DNA from: Aphanomyces cochlioides
Lineage: Eukaryota; Oomycota; Saprolegniomycetes; Saprolegniales; Verrucalvaceae
Assembly: GCA_019828595.1 (NCBI GenBank)
Contig: JAHQRK010000018.1
Span: forward strand, 620,001-684,000
Length of the DNA stretch: 64,000 bases
Direction of reading: 5' to 3'
Part shown: in pieces, positions 29,140 through 44,285 of the stretch
How positions within the stretch are numbered: the stretch's first letter is position 1
Layout of the letters: every line of letters begins with the position of its first letter
Translations under genes and position numbers: made by a program
Notes under the pieces: generated by a model
Database searches by the model: none
What the model saw: the letters and a program-made list of their open reading frames with translations, nothing else
What the model was told of the DNA's origin: nothing

Positions 29140-30930
29140 ATGGCGACGCCGCCACCCTGCGGAGAGACGGACCGCCTCGTCCAAAGTGACGAAAAGTTCA
29201 ACGACGCCGACAGCCACACACCTGAGGGGCGCAATGTCATGTGGTCGACCTGCTCGTATATCTTGTGGCTCGAGACGATGGAAGCCGTGGCGTATTATGG
29301 AATTAGCCAAGCGCTGAAAAATTTCATGGAAGCAAGGCTCGGGTATGCCAAAGCAACCGCAAGCGCCGTCCAAAGCACGTGGCGATCCTTTTGTGACATT
29401 ACACCCCTCCTGGGAGCTTACATTGGCGACGAACGCTGGGGACGATACAAATCCATTACGTTCTTCTCCGTGTGGTATCTTGCCGCGACAAGTCTCCTCT
29501 CGTTCTCCGCCCACCCAAGCGCTCTCGACCAGCACACGTCCGTTGCAAATGGCGCGTTCTTGGTCGCGCTCTTCGTCGGCGTCGGGGTCGCCCACGGATG
29601 CTTGAACCCAAATATTGTCACAATTGGCGCCGACCAGTTTCTCCCGTCCGAAGAGACTCAGAAACAACTTTTCTTCAGCTATTTTTACCTCGCGATCAAC
29701 CTTGGCTCGACTGTGTCGTATGGCTATCTGGCGTACTTGAGCGTCGACGGCCTTGGCTCGCTCATCCCTCCGTCCTATGGCTATTTTGCAACATTTGTGC
29801 TAAGCACCGCGTTAATGTTGAGCGCCGTCGCGCTCTTCGTGGCGCACTCCCCGCGCTACGTCGATGTGCCAGTCCAATCTGATGCATTCACAGACCTCTT
29901 TGCAAAGTTTGTACGCGGCGCTCGTGTCAGCACGTCGCTGCGATTCATCGTGGTTGGTTTTGGCTTTTTCTGCCTCTCATTTGTTCTCAACCTCATCGCG
30001 GTCTTCTACGACAATTCGACCGTGACGAGCGCCGCCGTCACGTATACCGCGGGTTTTTGCATCCTTGTTGGTCTTGGCTGCTGGATCAGCAAGGGCATGG
30101 ATCCTTCCTACCTCGACAATCATGAAGTCGCCAGCATCTTGGCCCCTGTTGACGAAATAAAGCAAGTCGTTCGCGTGCTGCCGTTTGCGTCGTTCCTTGT
30201 CCTGTGGCAATGTGTATTTGACCAAATTGACGCCAACTTTCAATCAATTGTCCAGCAGAGCGACCTCCGACTTGGCCCTGGACGCGATGCTCCTCAAATT
30301 CCAGGTGCAATGCTTGGCCTCTTCGACACGATTGGCGTCTCCTTGGTGATTCCATTCCTCGAGTTTATCGTGTTCCCCAAGCTAGAGCGCGCACGAGGCG
30401 GCGTACCGGCATCTCCGTTTGAAAAAGTCCTGACCGGCCTTCTCCTCGCCAGCTTTGCGATGCTTTCAACCGGCGTTGTCGAGTCGTGGCGTCGACATGC
30501 CGGTCCAATTGATCTTGGCGACGGTCTTGGTCCGATTCTTGACTTGGGAACTCACAAACCGATGAATGCTCAGTCGTGGATGTACATGGTGCCGAATTAC
30601 TTGCTCGTCTGTTTCTGCGAATGCCTCGTGAACGTGACTATGTACGACGTTTTCTACAGTAATGTGCCCATGCATTGGAAGAGCACGGCCCAAGCGATCA
30701 ACTCGTTCATGCTCGCCATGGGCGACAACGTGGCATCGATCTTCACCTTGACATTTGCGCCGTTCATTCCCGACGACTTGAACCAAGGTCATTTGGAGTA
30801 CATGTACTTTTGCTTGGCGTGCGTTGCTTTCGTCAATGCTGTCGGGTTTGGCTACGTCATGACTCGAATGCAGTTTGCAACTTACCATGGCCCACCGCCG
30901 TCTCCATCCAAGTATGGAAGCATCCCATAG
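29140..30930 (+). CDS. POT/PTR family proton-coupled oligopeptide transporter, copy 1
   Basis: 596-aa, intronless, 12-TM-type transporter of the SLC15/PTR2 family, which imports di- and tripeptides with protons. Family landmarks: YYGISQALKNFM in TM1, GAYIGDERWGRY (the PTR2 signature after TM2), HGCLNPNIVTIGADQF (the second signature region) and FDQIDANFQSI in TM7. The C-terminal half has the usual helices (ECLVNVTMYDVFYSNVP, AMGDNVASIFTL). Two further copies follow in tandem (31614, 34155), so this is a recent gene array. It diverges from the PDZ gene across 248 bp. Confidence 0.92.
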   Translation: MATPPPCGETDRLVQSDEKFNDADSHTPEGRNVMWSTCSYILWLETMEAVAYYGISQALKNFMEARLGYAKATASAVQSTWRSFCDITPLLGAYIGDERWGRYKSITFFSVWYLAATSLLSFSAHPSALDQHTSVANGAFLVALFVGVGVAHGCLNPNIVTIGADQFLPSEETQKQLFFSYFYLAINLGSTVSYGYLAYLSVDGLGSLIPPSYGYFATFVLSTALMLSAVALFVAHSPRYVDVPVQSDAFTDLFAKFVRGARVSTSLRFIVVGFGFFCLSFVLNLIAVFYDNSTVTSAAVTYTAGFCILVGLGCWISKGMDPSYLDNHEVASILAPVDEIKQVVRVLPFASFLVLWQCVFDQIDANFQSIVQQSDLRLGPGRDAPQIPGAMLGLFDTIGVSLVIPFLEFIVFPKLERARGGVPASPFEKVLTGLLLASFAMLSTGVVESWRRHAGPIDLGDGLGPILDLGTHKPMNAQSWMYMVPNYLLVCFCECLVNVTMYDVFYSNVPMHWKSTAQAINSFMLAMGDNVASIFTLTFAPFIPDDLNQGHLEYMYFCLACVAFVNAVGFGYVMTRMQFATYHGPPPSPSKYGSIP

Positions 30931-31613
30931 ATGGAAGTTCACATCTGCCCTTCAAGCCAACTTGTACAATAAAGCAGCGTATTTACAAGGTATTTTTGAG
31001 GCTTAATAGAGGGCAACAGAGCAGGCGAACGAGAGAAGGCTTTCCCAACGTCATCTGCGTTGATATTTTCAACAAGACAAACCATTGGAAAAGCTTCAGC
31101 GACTTTCAGGTCGGGTGCAGTGTCCATATTTTCGAGACGGCCAGCATCGTCCATGTGGATTCAAACATGGGGAACCCTGTGAAGCCATCGTGTACCTTCC
31201 GTCGCGAGAATGCTATGAAACCAAGGCATCGTCACTTGTAGCCACAGCATCACGGCCATAGAAGGTCAAGACTCACTGCAAACAAGTACCCTAAGAATCT
31301 TTCGCCTCCCAACAACTCCAACCAGGATTATGCTGCGCCCACAACGGTGAAGAACAGTACACAGAGGATTTCCCTCTCCACGAGCTTCAACTGCACAGAT
31401 CCGTAAGTTGGGCGCAATGGATCTCTCAAGCTTAGCGACAGACTGAAGAGTTGTTGTGGTGCTGCCACGTATTTGGCATTTCATTGGTCAAAATATTGAC
31501 ATGTGGCTATAAATAAAATCTGACAGCCAATCAAATGAAATATTTGGTGGCAGGATCTTCCAAATCAGGATTTGGAAGATCCCTGATCGCGCAATGCCAA
31601 TCTTGGAATCATC
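30931..31613. other. Intergenic stretch before POT copy 2
   Basis: No credible gene. The last 110 bp look like a promoter: CTATAAATAAAA at 31507-31518, CCAAT at 31527-31531 and a perfect hairpin at 31553-31582. Confidence 0.5.
31553..31582. repeat. Perfect 14-bp hairpin just upstream of POT copy 2
   Basis: GGATCTTCCAAATC and its exact reverse complement are separated by 2 nt, ending 31 nt before the ATG at 31614. It would form a stable stem-loop in DNA, or in a 5' leader if transcribed. Confidence 0.8.
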
Positions 31614-33393
31614 ATGACGATCGAGTCACTTGAGGAGAGACAGAAGCTCGTGACGACGGAAGGAGTGACGCGAGCGAATCGCCGCTTTGTATGGGTCATC
31701 CTCTTCTTGAATACGATCGACTGGCTCACGTACTATGGCATGAGCCAAGCATTCAAAAACTTCATGGAAGATCGCCTCGGGTACTCGAAAGTGTCGTCCA
31801 GTGCGCTGCGGAGCACGTGGACGTCCTTTTGCGATGTAGTGCCTCTCTTTGGAGCCTATGTTGGTGATGAACTCTGGGGAAGATATGCCACGATTACGTT
31901 TTTCACGTATTGGTATATTGGTGGCACGGCTTTATTGTCGATTTCAGCGTGGCCATACGTGCTTGACAACTACCGCGAGCTTGCTCGGATATGCTTTATC
32001 ATCTCGGTCTTTGGTGGCCTTGCCATTGGCAATGGGTGCTTCGATCCAAACATTGTCACGTTTGGTGCGGATCAATTTTCAACGCCAGAGACGAAAGAAG
32101 CATACTTCAGTCATTTCTACCTGACCATCAACATTGGATGCACGGTTTCCTACGCATATTTATCGTACTTGAGCGTGAACGGCCTGGGCGAGCTCATTCC
32201 GGCTGAATATGGCTATTTCGCAACCTTTGTGCTGTGTGGTGGACTGCTTTCAGTGGCCATGATTGCATTTGTCTGGCAATCGCCAAGGTATGCCAGTCGC
32301 TCTATCTGCTATTCGATTTTACGCCTGTGTTTGTAGCTACGTGCGCCTTCCCCCCCAGCCAAAGTCATTCACACGGTACTTTTCAACGTTGGTCAACAGC
32401 ATTCCACAGTGTCCAGAGCTCCGCTGCGTTGTTGGAGGCTTTGGGGTGTTCGTGCTGTCATTTGTCTTGAATGTCGTGGCATTGTTTATCCCAAAAGACA
32501 CCGCGATATTTCAAGCTACGACGTGGATAGCAGGGCTCTGTGTGGTTTTTGGAGCTGGGCTGTGGATTGCCAAGGCCATTGACGTCTCGTACATTGACTC
32601 CCACGTCGAGTTGAATGCGTCGGTGCGGTCGGATCTCAAGCAAATGCTTCGGATGCTTCCCATCATCAGCTTTCAAATTGCATGGAATTGCGTGCAAGAT
32701 CAACTAGACGCGAATTTCCAGTCAGTGGCCCAGCAGTCTGACCTACGCCTTGGCAGTGGGCGGAATGCGACCCAAATTCCTGGCGCGGCGCTTGGTCTCT
32801 TTGACTCAATCGGTGTCTTGGTCATCCTTCCCATCTTAGACTTTGTGGTGTATCCAGCAGTTGAATGGTATCTGCGTCGACGCGTGACCGTGAGCGACAA
32901 GATGGCGGCTGGCTTTGTATTAGCGGGTGTCACGATGGTTTGGTCGGGTCTCGTTGAAACTTGGCGGCGAAATTCTGGCGAAATCGACGTTGGAGATGGT
33001 CTTGGTCCTCTCTTAGATACTGGAACGCACAAGCCGATGAACAACTTGTCGTGGTTGTACATTGCCGTGAGCTATTTCCTCATTAGCTTATGCGAATGCC
33101 TCATCAATATTCCAACGTACGAGATATTTTACACGCACGTTCCGCTGCAGTGGAAGAGCACTTCTCAAGCGATCCGATCGTTTGTGTTGGCCATGGGCGA
33201 CAACTTGGCGTCGATATTCTCGCTCGTATTTGCGCCGTACATCCCAGACGATCTCAACCAAGGCAACTTGGAATACTTGTATTATGGCATGGCCATCATC
33301 GCGTTTGTGAATGCCATTGGATTTATCTATCTCATCGCCAAGACAACAATTATGCAAGAAGGACAGCCGTCGTCAATCCAAGTTGGCGTTTGA
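31614..33393 (+). CDS. POT/PTR family oligopeptide transporter, copy 2
   Basis: Two exons, 31614-32287 and 32337-33393, joined by a 49-nt GT-AG intron (32288-32336); about 576 aa, uninterrupted. Motifs parallel copy 1: YYGMSQAFKNFMEDRLGY, GAYVGDELWGRY, NGCFDPNIVTFGADQF, QDQLDANFQSVAQQSDLRL and MGDNLASIFSLVFAPYIPDD. The intron lies in the loop between the two halves of the fold; copy 1 lacks it and copy 3 has one at the same place, so copy 1 probably lost it. Plasma-membrane peptide uptake is the family role; substrates are not deducible. Confidence 0.92.
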
Positions 33394-34154
33394 TATAAAA
33401 TTCACGCAACGATCCCTTTGCAATGCATGGATAACGTTTAGTGTCAGGAAAGACGGCTCCCTTATTACACCAACAAGTCTTATGAGATTAGATTCCTTTG
33501 TTCCCCTCATGGGTTGGTAGAGCTCTTTAGGATCACCAGGTCTCGTTGTCTGTGATCACTGTGATTCTACGTCGTTGGCATATTGTCGCCAAGGATGGCC
33601 ACAACAGTATAGTACACGTTCGCCATGCCTTCCCTAAATCCATTCTCGTTGGATGTGTCGATGCCTTTTCACAATCAAGGTCATGCATCGATCGGGCCGC
33701 ACTTGTCGATGGATTTCGAAGGACGATCCGTGCTTCAACATTTTCGTTCGAGTTTGCGCAGTTGAACTGACGTCAGAGATACGCAAATCAAGCCACGGAC
33801 ATCATTACAGCCTCATTGACTAGAAGCTTCCTCCAGGAGCTCTATGACGAAACCAACGCTGCACGCAATTGAATCCTGAATGGTGCCACAGCAAGTCCAG
33901 GGAGATGGAAGACATTCGAAGTTTGTGAAATTATTTCCAATAGACCAGATGGAATTGCCATCTGGATTTGATATGGGTAAAACTCAATTTGATTGGATAT
34001 TAAATATTTACATGAGCCAATCAAGTATCTTGTAGCTGCCTGTATGATAAATAGAGTGATATAATTGGCTTAAAGATATTTTATTCCATCCAATAAAATT
34101 ACTTTGTTTAACATCGTCGTGTCACAGTGGCCTCAAAGCAATGCCGATCGACGC
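33394..34154. other. Intergenic stretch before POT copy 3
   Basis: No supported gene. Contains a small hairpin (CCAGATGG...CCATCTGG near 33946-33966), a CCAAT at 34017-34021 and a very AT-rich final 120 bp, consistent with a promoter. Confidence 0.45.
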
Positions 34155-35971
34155 ATGTCGTCAGCGCTGTCGGAGGAAACCATCCTCTTGCCCAAGGGCT
34201 CTGTAGGCCAGCGACGGCCGGCTGTATGGGCTATCTTGATCATGAACACTGCCAATTGGTTTACGTACTATGGCATCACCCAAGCGTTCAAGAATTTCAT
34301 GGAGGACAAGCTACACTACTCCAAGATTACAGCCAGCACCGTCCGAAGTACATGGACGGCTTTTTCATCCATCGTTCCGCTGTTTGGAGCGTACATTGGA
34401 GACGAGCGCTGGGGACGATACTTAGCACTTGAATTTTTCACCGCGTGGATTGTTGGCGGTGGAGCTCTCGTTGCTCTGTCTGCCCACCCAACTATCCTGA
34501 CGCAGTACCTCCCGCTGGCCAATGCAGTATTCCTCCTCTCGTTGTTTGCTGGCATTGCTGTTGGCGTCGACGTCTTCCATCCAAACATCGTATCGTTTGG
34601 AGCCGATCAAGCTTCAGCACTCGAGGCATCGTCGAAGGAGCTGTTTTTCAGTCAGTACTACTTGACGACCAACCTCGGCATGACCATTGCGTACGTCTGC
34701 TTGGCCTACTTGAGTGTGAATGGCATGGGCCAGTGGATACCTCTGGAGTATGGTTACTTTGCAACGTTCTTGATTTCTCGAACGATCCTTGTGGTCGCGC
34801 TCGTGATATTCTCGGCATACTCATCGACGTACGGCATCGCTGTCTTGGGAATGTGTTACATTGTCGTAGATATGTCAAGGCGAGCCCTCGCCATGGAGCT
34901 TTCACCGAAGTCTTCTCATCGATGGTTCAGAGCATGAAGGATTGCCCCGAGTTGGGTTTCATCGTGTCTGGATTTGGCATGTTTGCCTTGTCGTTTCTTT
35001 TGAATGTCGTGGCGATCCTCCTACCACCGACGAACACTGCCACGACTGTCGTCACGTGGATAGCAGGCATTTGTATCTTGATCGGCATGGGAAGCTGGAT
35101 CGTTCACACCTTGGACGTCTCTTGCATTGACTCGCACGAGACGCTTCCACACAGCGTTCGAAGCTATTTGAAGCAACTGCTGCGAATGCTTCTTCTTGCT
35201 TGATGTGGCAGTGTGTGCTTGACCAAATGGACGTCAATTTTCAATCCATTGCTCAGCAATCCGAATTGCGCCTTGCCTCTGGACGACTTGCACCTCAAGT
35301 CCCCGGTGCCATGTTGGCCATTTTTGATTCCATCGGGGTTTTACTCATCGCCCCCGTCATGGACTACTTCGTAAGTCCACCACAGCGGCCTCTTTGAACG
35401 ACTTGAGTAGATTTATCCGCTGGTTGAGTCGTGGAGACAGAAGAAGCTATCGCCGTTCGATAAGATGGCGACAGGTTACATTCTCGTTGCATTTACCATG
35501 CTGTGGACTGCGTGGGTGGAAACGTGGCGTCGAGAATCTGGTGAAATCGATCTCGCCGATGGACTTGGCCCTTTGTTGGATCTCGGGACACACAAACCGA
35601 TGAACAATTTGTCATGGCTCTACATCGCCGTGAGCTATCTCCTCTCGAGTTTGTGCGAGTGCCTCATCAACATTCCATCCTACGAAATGTTTTACACCTA
35701 CGTGCCGTTGCACTGGAAGAGTTCGTCGCAAGCCATGCGGTCGTTCATGTTGGCTCTCGGAGCAAACGTCGCGTCGATCTTCACGCTCGTCTTTGCTCCG
35801 AGAGCCAACATGAACGACTTGAATCAAGGCCACTTAGAAAACATGTACTATTGCATGGCAGTCGTGGCGGCGATCAATGGTGCGGGGTTTCTATATGTCA
35901 TCAAGACAACAAACTTTGTCCAAGCCATCGAAGAAACCTTCCACAACTCGAAGCTACAAGAAGAGAGCTAG
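34155..35971 (+). pseudogene. POT/PTR family oligopeptide transporter, copy 3, frame damaged
   Basis: Third tandem transporter. Exons 34155-34828, 34870-35370 and 35411-35971 with 41- and 40-nt introns. Start MSSALSEETILLP; GAYIGDERWGRY and VFHPNIVSFGADQ are present. Near 35190-35205 the segment that in copies 1 and 2 encodes RxLPxxSFxxxWxC is about 10 nt shorter, so the frame reads into a TGA (LLLA*) and reopens as MWQCVLDQMDVNFQSI. Downstream, FAPFIPDDLNQ of the other copies is replaced by FAPRANMNDLNQ. That change exactly matches a 25-bp inverted copy of the coding DNA just upstream (35742-35816). The deletion would truncate the protein at about half its length unless it is a sequence error. 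Confidence 0.75.
35742..35816. repeat. Perfect 25-bp inverted repeat inside coding sequence
   Basis: Arms 35742-35766 and 35792-35816 are exact reverse complements with a 25-nt spacer. The first arm is ordinary transporter sequence (SFMLALGAN). The second replaces the expected FIPD codons of the paralogues, so it was created by copying the first arm in inverted orientation. Confidence 0.92.
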
Positions 35972-36027
35972 CTGTCACAGCTGTGGGTGGCGGCGTTGCT
36001 GCTTGGACACCATTAGTCTTTGTTACG

Positions 36028-39742
<3,715 letters not shown>

Positions 39743-39998
39743 GTTTTTTTTGTTAATGCATCCAGATTGTGATTGGGTTGCACTCGTATAGTTTCAGCCA
39801 ATCAAAAGTTCATACTAGAATTTCAACCAATCAAATATATTAAAACAATTAAATTTGTTATTTCAGCCAATTAAATCATTATATTGCCATTTTTTAATCC
39901 AATTATACTTTACATTCTGAAAATGCGCCAAACTTCAAATTGTTGACCAATCAAAGGCAGCATATGGTGCTCGAAAAGCTCATTGCCCAAATTGAATC
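39743..39998. promoter_or_regulatory. Bidirectional CCAAT-box promoter of PEX1 and methyltransferase gene
   Basis: 256 bp between divergent start codons with four CCAAT motifs in the same orientation, at 39798, 39827, 39867 and 39947, mostly as (G/A)CCAATYAAA. The same motif occurs before other genes in the window (31527, 34017, 50757), so it is a general promoter element of this genome. Confidence 0.6.
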
Positions 39999-41146
39999 AT
40001 GGACGACGGCGCTTCCGAGTACGACGACTTTTTCAACCCAGCGCTCTTTGTCAATGAACGGTACGAGTTCTTAGACAAAGCAAAAGACTAGGAGGTGCCA
40101 CTGGCTAGGTATACGAGCACGGAGTACGTCTTTGGCGACATTAGACAAGACTTGTTGAGCTCAAAAGCTGCCTCGGTTTGTTGGATTTTCTGTACTCCGC
40201 TCATTTCGCACTTGGAATTGTAGACGGACCATGATCTCACAGGACAAGTTGTATGGCCTGTATCCATTCTTCTATCTTGGTACGATTGACCCCCTTGCCT
40301 TTTATACCCAGGTTTTGATTGATCATGAAAGGTTTGTCGCGTCGAAACGCGACTTATTTCGTGATAAAACTGTGCTTGAGCTTGGGGCTGGAGCAGGTCT
40401 TGCAGGATTCGTTGCATCGCAGTTTGCGTACGTGTGCTGGATCGAGTATGTACTTAAATGATTGCATGGCTAGAACACGAACTGCAATTACTGATGGCAA
40501 TGATGTTGTGCTCCGACTTTTGGATCAAAACGCAGACGAGGCGTCAACAGTAAGGTGGAATGACTGACATACGCTCAACATGACGTAGCCATGCGGTGTC
40601 TTTAAATTGCTATGGGGAGAGGCAGCCAGTGTCGAACAGTTCCAGAAAGATTTTCCTCACCCAATTGATGTCATGCTTGGTGCAGACGTCGTTTGTTGGC
40701 CAAACCTCGTGCTGCCGCTCTTGCGTACGATCAAGGTAACGCTGAGTTATGTGATGTCTCAATCGAATTAGCATTTGATGCACGCGACGGCGAACCCGTT
40801 TAGCGTTGTATTCTATTGTGGGTTTGTTTGTCGAGCTCAGAACACACAGGTTCACATTACACAACCAACTAGATGCTTGAACCTCCATGGCTAGGATCTC
40901 TTCTTCCAGAGGGCAAAAGAAATGGGTTTCAAGTTGTGGAAAGTTAACTATGATGAATTTCTCCCAACACCACGACCTGACAATGTCAACTCAGCGTAAG
41001 TTCCAGTGTAGGCCATGTATCTTACTACGCGTCCCTCTAGGCGGGAGCTCATGCTTATAGGATTATCCTTGGATTCAACTTCTCCTCACGCCACTGAGCC
41101 CGTGGAGTTCTTGGACAATCTTGAAGATTTACAAACTGCTTGCTAA
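39999..41146 (+). CDS. Methyltransf_16-type protein (METTL21/FAM86-like lysine methyltransferase)
   Basis: SAM-dependent seven-beta-strand methyltransferase of the family that methylates lysines in chaperones and translation factors. Start MDDGASEYDDFFNPALFVNER, then about eight exons with introns of roughly 23-48 nt (first 40061-40108). Family motifs: DHDLTGQVVWP, SAM loop VLELGAGAGLAG (~40370-40405), LGADVVCWPNLV (post-II/DxxY-like motif, ~40675-40710) and RAKEMGFKLW. The stop is TAA at 41144-41146. At the splice near 40311 one T appears to be missing: SILLSW must join LIDHERF, and the present T4 run gives a stop. Probably a sequence error rather than inactivation, as the rest is clean. Target protein unknown. 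Confidence 0.78.
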
Positions 41147-42079
41147 TCTTGATGACAAATTACCACCATCAGCTCAATGGTTGACATCTTGGGGGGAGAT
41201 TTTACATTCTCTGGGTCAATCTGATGGATAGCTCATGCCACTTATCACTGATTTCAGCCTTTATTGCACTCAAGAGTCGTTCTCGTCGCTTCGTTCATCG
41301 AGATGTCTTTTCCTTTTGAAGATATTGATGTGTTGCTCAATCAATCGATGTAACCTGCTCGAGTGTGTGGGATATTGTGGGCGTTTGGAGAAATATGCTA
41401 GCAGCTACAGCTACTGTACAACATTTACGAAGTCTCCTTCAATGGGTCGATACATTTATCTCCGCGTCATGCGAAGGCCATCTACTTCTCTTTAGGTTTT
41501 CAGAGTAGCATGGTCGCTTATGAGCTGAAGGAAGGAGGCTGAGCTAGCATTGTTCAAAGTCTGATGGCCCCGTGGGCTCAAGAGATCCATCTTGTGAATC
41601 ACAAAATGGCTCCAATGTCAATGGTTGTTTACTTGTGGCGCTCTTCTTCATTCACGATGTCATGGCGCTCAATCTTGGTGTGCTATTCCTAACACGATCA
41701 CGTCGCTCTTTGATGTCGGATCAACTTTTCAGCTTCGGCTGTACTTTTTCTCACGATGGACAACATGTCATGGGCATGCTGCTGTACACAATGCCAGACT
41801 CCGCATGAACCGACTGATCAGGTGCTCGATTGTCTTTGTCATCGAGGCGGAGCACCCTGCAAGCCATATGACCAATCACAATGTCTGGTCGTGATACTCC
41901 ATCGCATTTCATCAACGATGGCGTCATGGAAGGAGTCACGGCGACGATTGACGGCGGATGTGACTGCAAAGTGAAATGATGGACCGCCGAATTCGGCCGA
42001 CCTGATTCCCCTCACGTTTGTGTCAACTTTTAAGGGCGGACCAGAGACACCAAAGAGTCCTACAGTGTTGTCGAACCAG
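41147..42079. other. Long stretch without a supported gene
   Basis: No complete gene recognised. On plus, 41303-41350 encodes MSFPFEDIDVLLNQS; in a neighbouring frame 41365-41494 reads VWDIVGVWRNMLAATATV and QWVDTFISASCEGHLLLF, which looks protein-like. It may be a degraded or heavily spliced small gene. The part after 41,500 shows nothing convincing. The last ~100 bp would be the promoter of the VTT gene. Confidence 0.3.
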
Positions 42080-43061
42080 ATGCAAATCAGACCATTCCCA
42101 TATTGCATTCATACATCGTATCAGGCCATTCCGGTGTCGGCTGAAGATTCCAAGGACACTCGACCCGTCAAGAAACCAAGTGGCCCGCCGCTTTCCTTCT
42201 TCCTCGTCGTCGGATCCATCTCCATCGTGACCATCTGAGGCTACTATGAGTTCACCAAAACCGAAGCATTCGCCAAGACCGTCGAGTGGGAACAGGTCTC
42301 TATCTCTCGCCGTCGCCGTCGCCTACCACTGACCTGATAAACTGTAGAAGCATCAACTATGGGGAGGTCTCATCTACGTTCTTGTCTACGCCGTCTGCAT
42401 CATGTTTTGGTAAAAGTCTTGAAGGATTCCTCATGACTGTGAATGTGTTAGCTGTCCATCGACTGTGTTTGACTTGACGGCGGGCTATCTCTTTGGCTTT
42501 GGATTCGGCAGTCTGGTCGCTGTGGGCGGCAAGACGCTTGGCTCTGTCGTGTCGTTCCTGATCGGACGCTACTTCATGAAAGACACCGTGCGGCGAAAGC
42601 TCCAAGAAGGCCAGCCGATGTTTCGAGCGTGGGTCCGTCTCCTCCATCGCAAATCTTCGCCTGATGCTTTCACGATAGGCGCTCTTGCTCGAACGTGACG
42701 CATTGCAGTTTGTGGTGCTGGTGCAACTGGCGTCCATGCCGATCTTCCTCAAGAATTACGGCCTGGCGATCCTCCACATCCCGTTTGGACTCTTCTTGTG
42801 GACCACAATTTTGTCGGCGGCGCGAAAACAGTCCTCACGGTGTACATCGGCCACAGCGTCACTGAGATCGCCCAACTCTTCTCTAGCAAGGCGGCAGCAA
42901 CGGATTCCAAGTCCCAGTTGGTGCAGGAAATCCTCCTCATCGTCACGGTCGTCGCCACCTTGTTGCTCGCCATCGTCGGAGGCTACAAGACGCGCAAGTA
43001 CATTGACGAGCTCGCTATGAAGGAGCTCGAGAAAGAGGAGCTACTCCACCCGTCGGCGTAA
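42080..43061 (+). pseudogene. VTT-domain (TVP38/TMEM64, SNARE-associated Golgi family) membrane protein, damaged copy
   Basis: Four exons, 42080-42295, 42348-42409, 42452-42632 and 42679-43061, matching the structure of the intact neighbour at 43309-44279. The VTT core reads FDLTAGYLFGFGFGSLVA, GSVVSFLIGRYFMKD and KNYGLAILHIPFGLF. These are endomembrane lipid scramblase-like proteins (TMEM41/VMP1 relatives). Two breaks: an in-frame TGA at 42236-42238 in the first transmembrane helix, where the neighbour has a Val codon, and a T4 run near 42812 that lacks one T compared with the frame needed for IFVGGAKTVLTVYIG. The second may be a sequence error; the first looks like a true nonsense change or a base error. 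Confidence 0.7.
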
Positions 43062-43308
43062 AGCATTCGTCTAGAATCGGGATATGCATGTCCTCACCAG
43101 CCGTCGCATGGATTGATAGTCATTGAGCGTATTCCAGCCGTAGCGACTGAGCTTCATAATCTCCCTTGTGTTTTCACAGGCTCTCGTCCTCCGCGAGGAC
43201 GTCCACGTCGGCCTTTGGCAGCGGAAGATGCTTGGATTCCATGTCGAGGGATTGTCGAATCTTGATTGGTGGAATTCAATATGGAGAATCTCTCATTGTC
43301 ATATTTCC

Positions 43309-44279
43309 ATGCCGCCATCCTACATGTCGATTCCCGTGGCGGCGGACAGTGAGGAATCCAAGGAAACTCGGCCAACCAAGAAGTCCAACGGCCCTTCGCT
43401 TGTCTTTTTCCTCCTCGCGGGGTCGTTCTGCCTCGTGGCCGTCGTGTGCCTCTACGAGTTCACTCAAACGAAAGTGTTTGCCAATACTGTTGAGTGGGAA
43501 CAGGTCGCTCTCCCTTGCGATGTCGTCTCCGTGCACTAACTTGATGGATCGTAGAAGCACCAAGTATGGGGAGGACTTCTCTTTATGCTCGTCTACGCCG
43601 TCTGCATCATCCTTTGGTCCAAAGTGCTGGCTCCTTGTGCATTTTCTCACGCCGTTCTTGTAGCTGTCCATCGACATTGTTTGACTTGACGGCGGGCTAC
43701 CTGTTTGGCTTTGGATTTGGCAATGTCGTGGCGCTGGGCGGCAAGACATTTGGCTCTGTCGTCGCTTTCTTGATCGGGCGCTACGTCATGAAAGACACCG
43801 TGCGGCAGAAGCTCCAAGAAGGTCAGCTCATGTTTCGAGCTTGGGTTTGTTTCCTCCCTTGCCATGCTCATCTGACGCTCCAGTGATAGGCGCTCCTACT
43901 CGATCGTGACCAGCTGCAGTTTGTCGTGCTGCTGCAACTGGCGTACATTCCCATCTTTATCAAGAATTACGGCTTGGCGATCCTCCACATTCCGTTTGGA
44001 CTCTTCTTATGGACGAGCATCTTCATCGGTGGCGCACGCACGGTCCTCACGGTCTACATTGGCCACAGCGTGACCAAGATGGCCCATCTCTTCTCGGGTG
44101 AGGCCACTGCGGCGGATTCCAAGTCCCATTTGGTGCAGGAAATACTCATCATCGTCACCGTCGTGTCCACGTTACTGCTGGCCATTGTTGGAGGCTACAA
44201 GACGCGGCAGTATATCGATGAGCTCGCTAAGAAAGAGCTCGAGCAAGAGGAGCTCATCCGACCGTCGGCATCACACTAA
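43309..44279 (+). CDS. VTT-domain (TVP38/TMEM64) membrane protein
   Basis: Intact tandem paralogue. Exons 43309-43503, 43555-43616, 43664-43844 and 43890-44279; total 828 nt, 275 aa. First TM helix SLVFFLLAGSFCLVAVVCLY. VTT core: CPSTLFDLTAGYLFGFGFGN, GSVVAFLIGRYVMKD and NYGLAILHIPFGLFLW. A last TM helix (LIIVTVVSTLLLAIVGGY) is followed by a charged tail. Likely in ER/Golgi membranes. Intron positions and lengths match the damaged copy, so the duplication was recent. The start at 43309 is in frame; another ATG at 43324 (MSIPV) is possible. Confidence 0.88.
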
Positions 44280-44285
44280 CATGCT

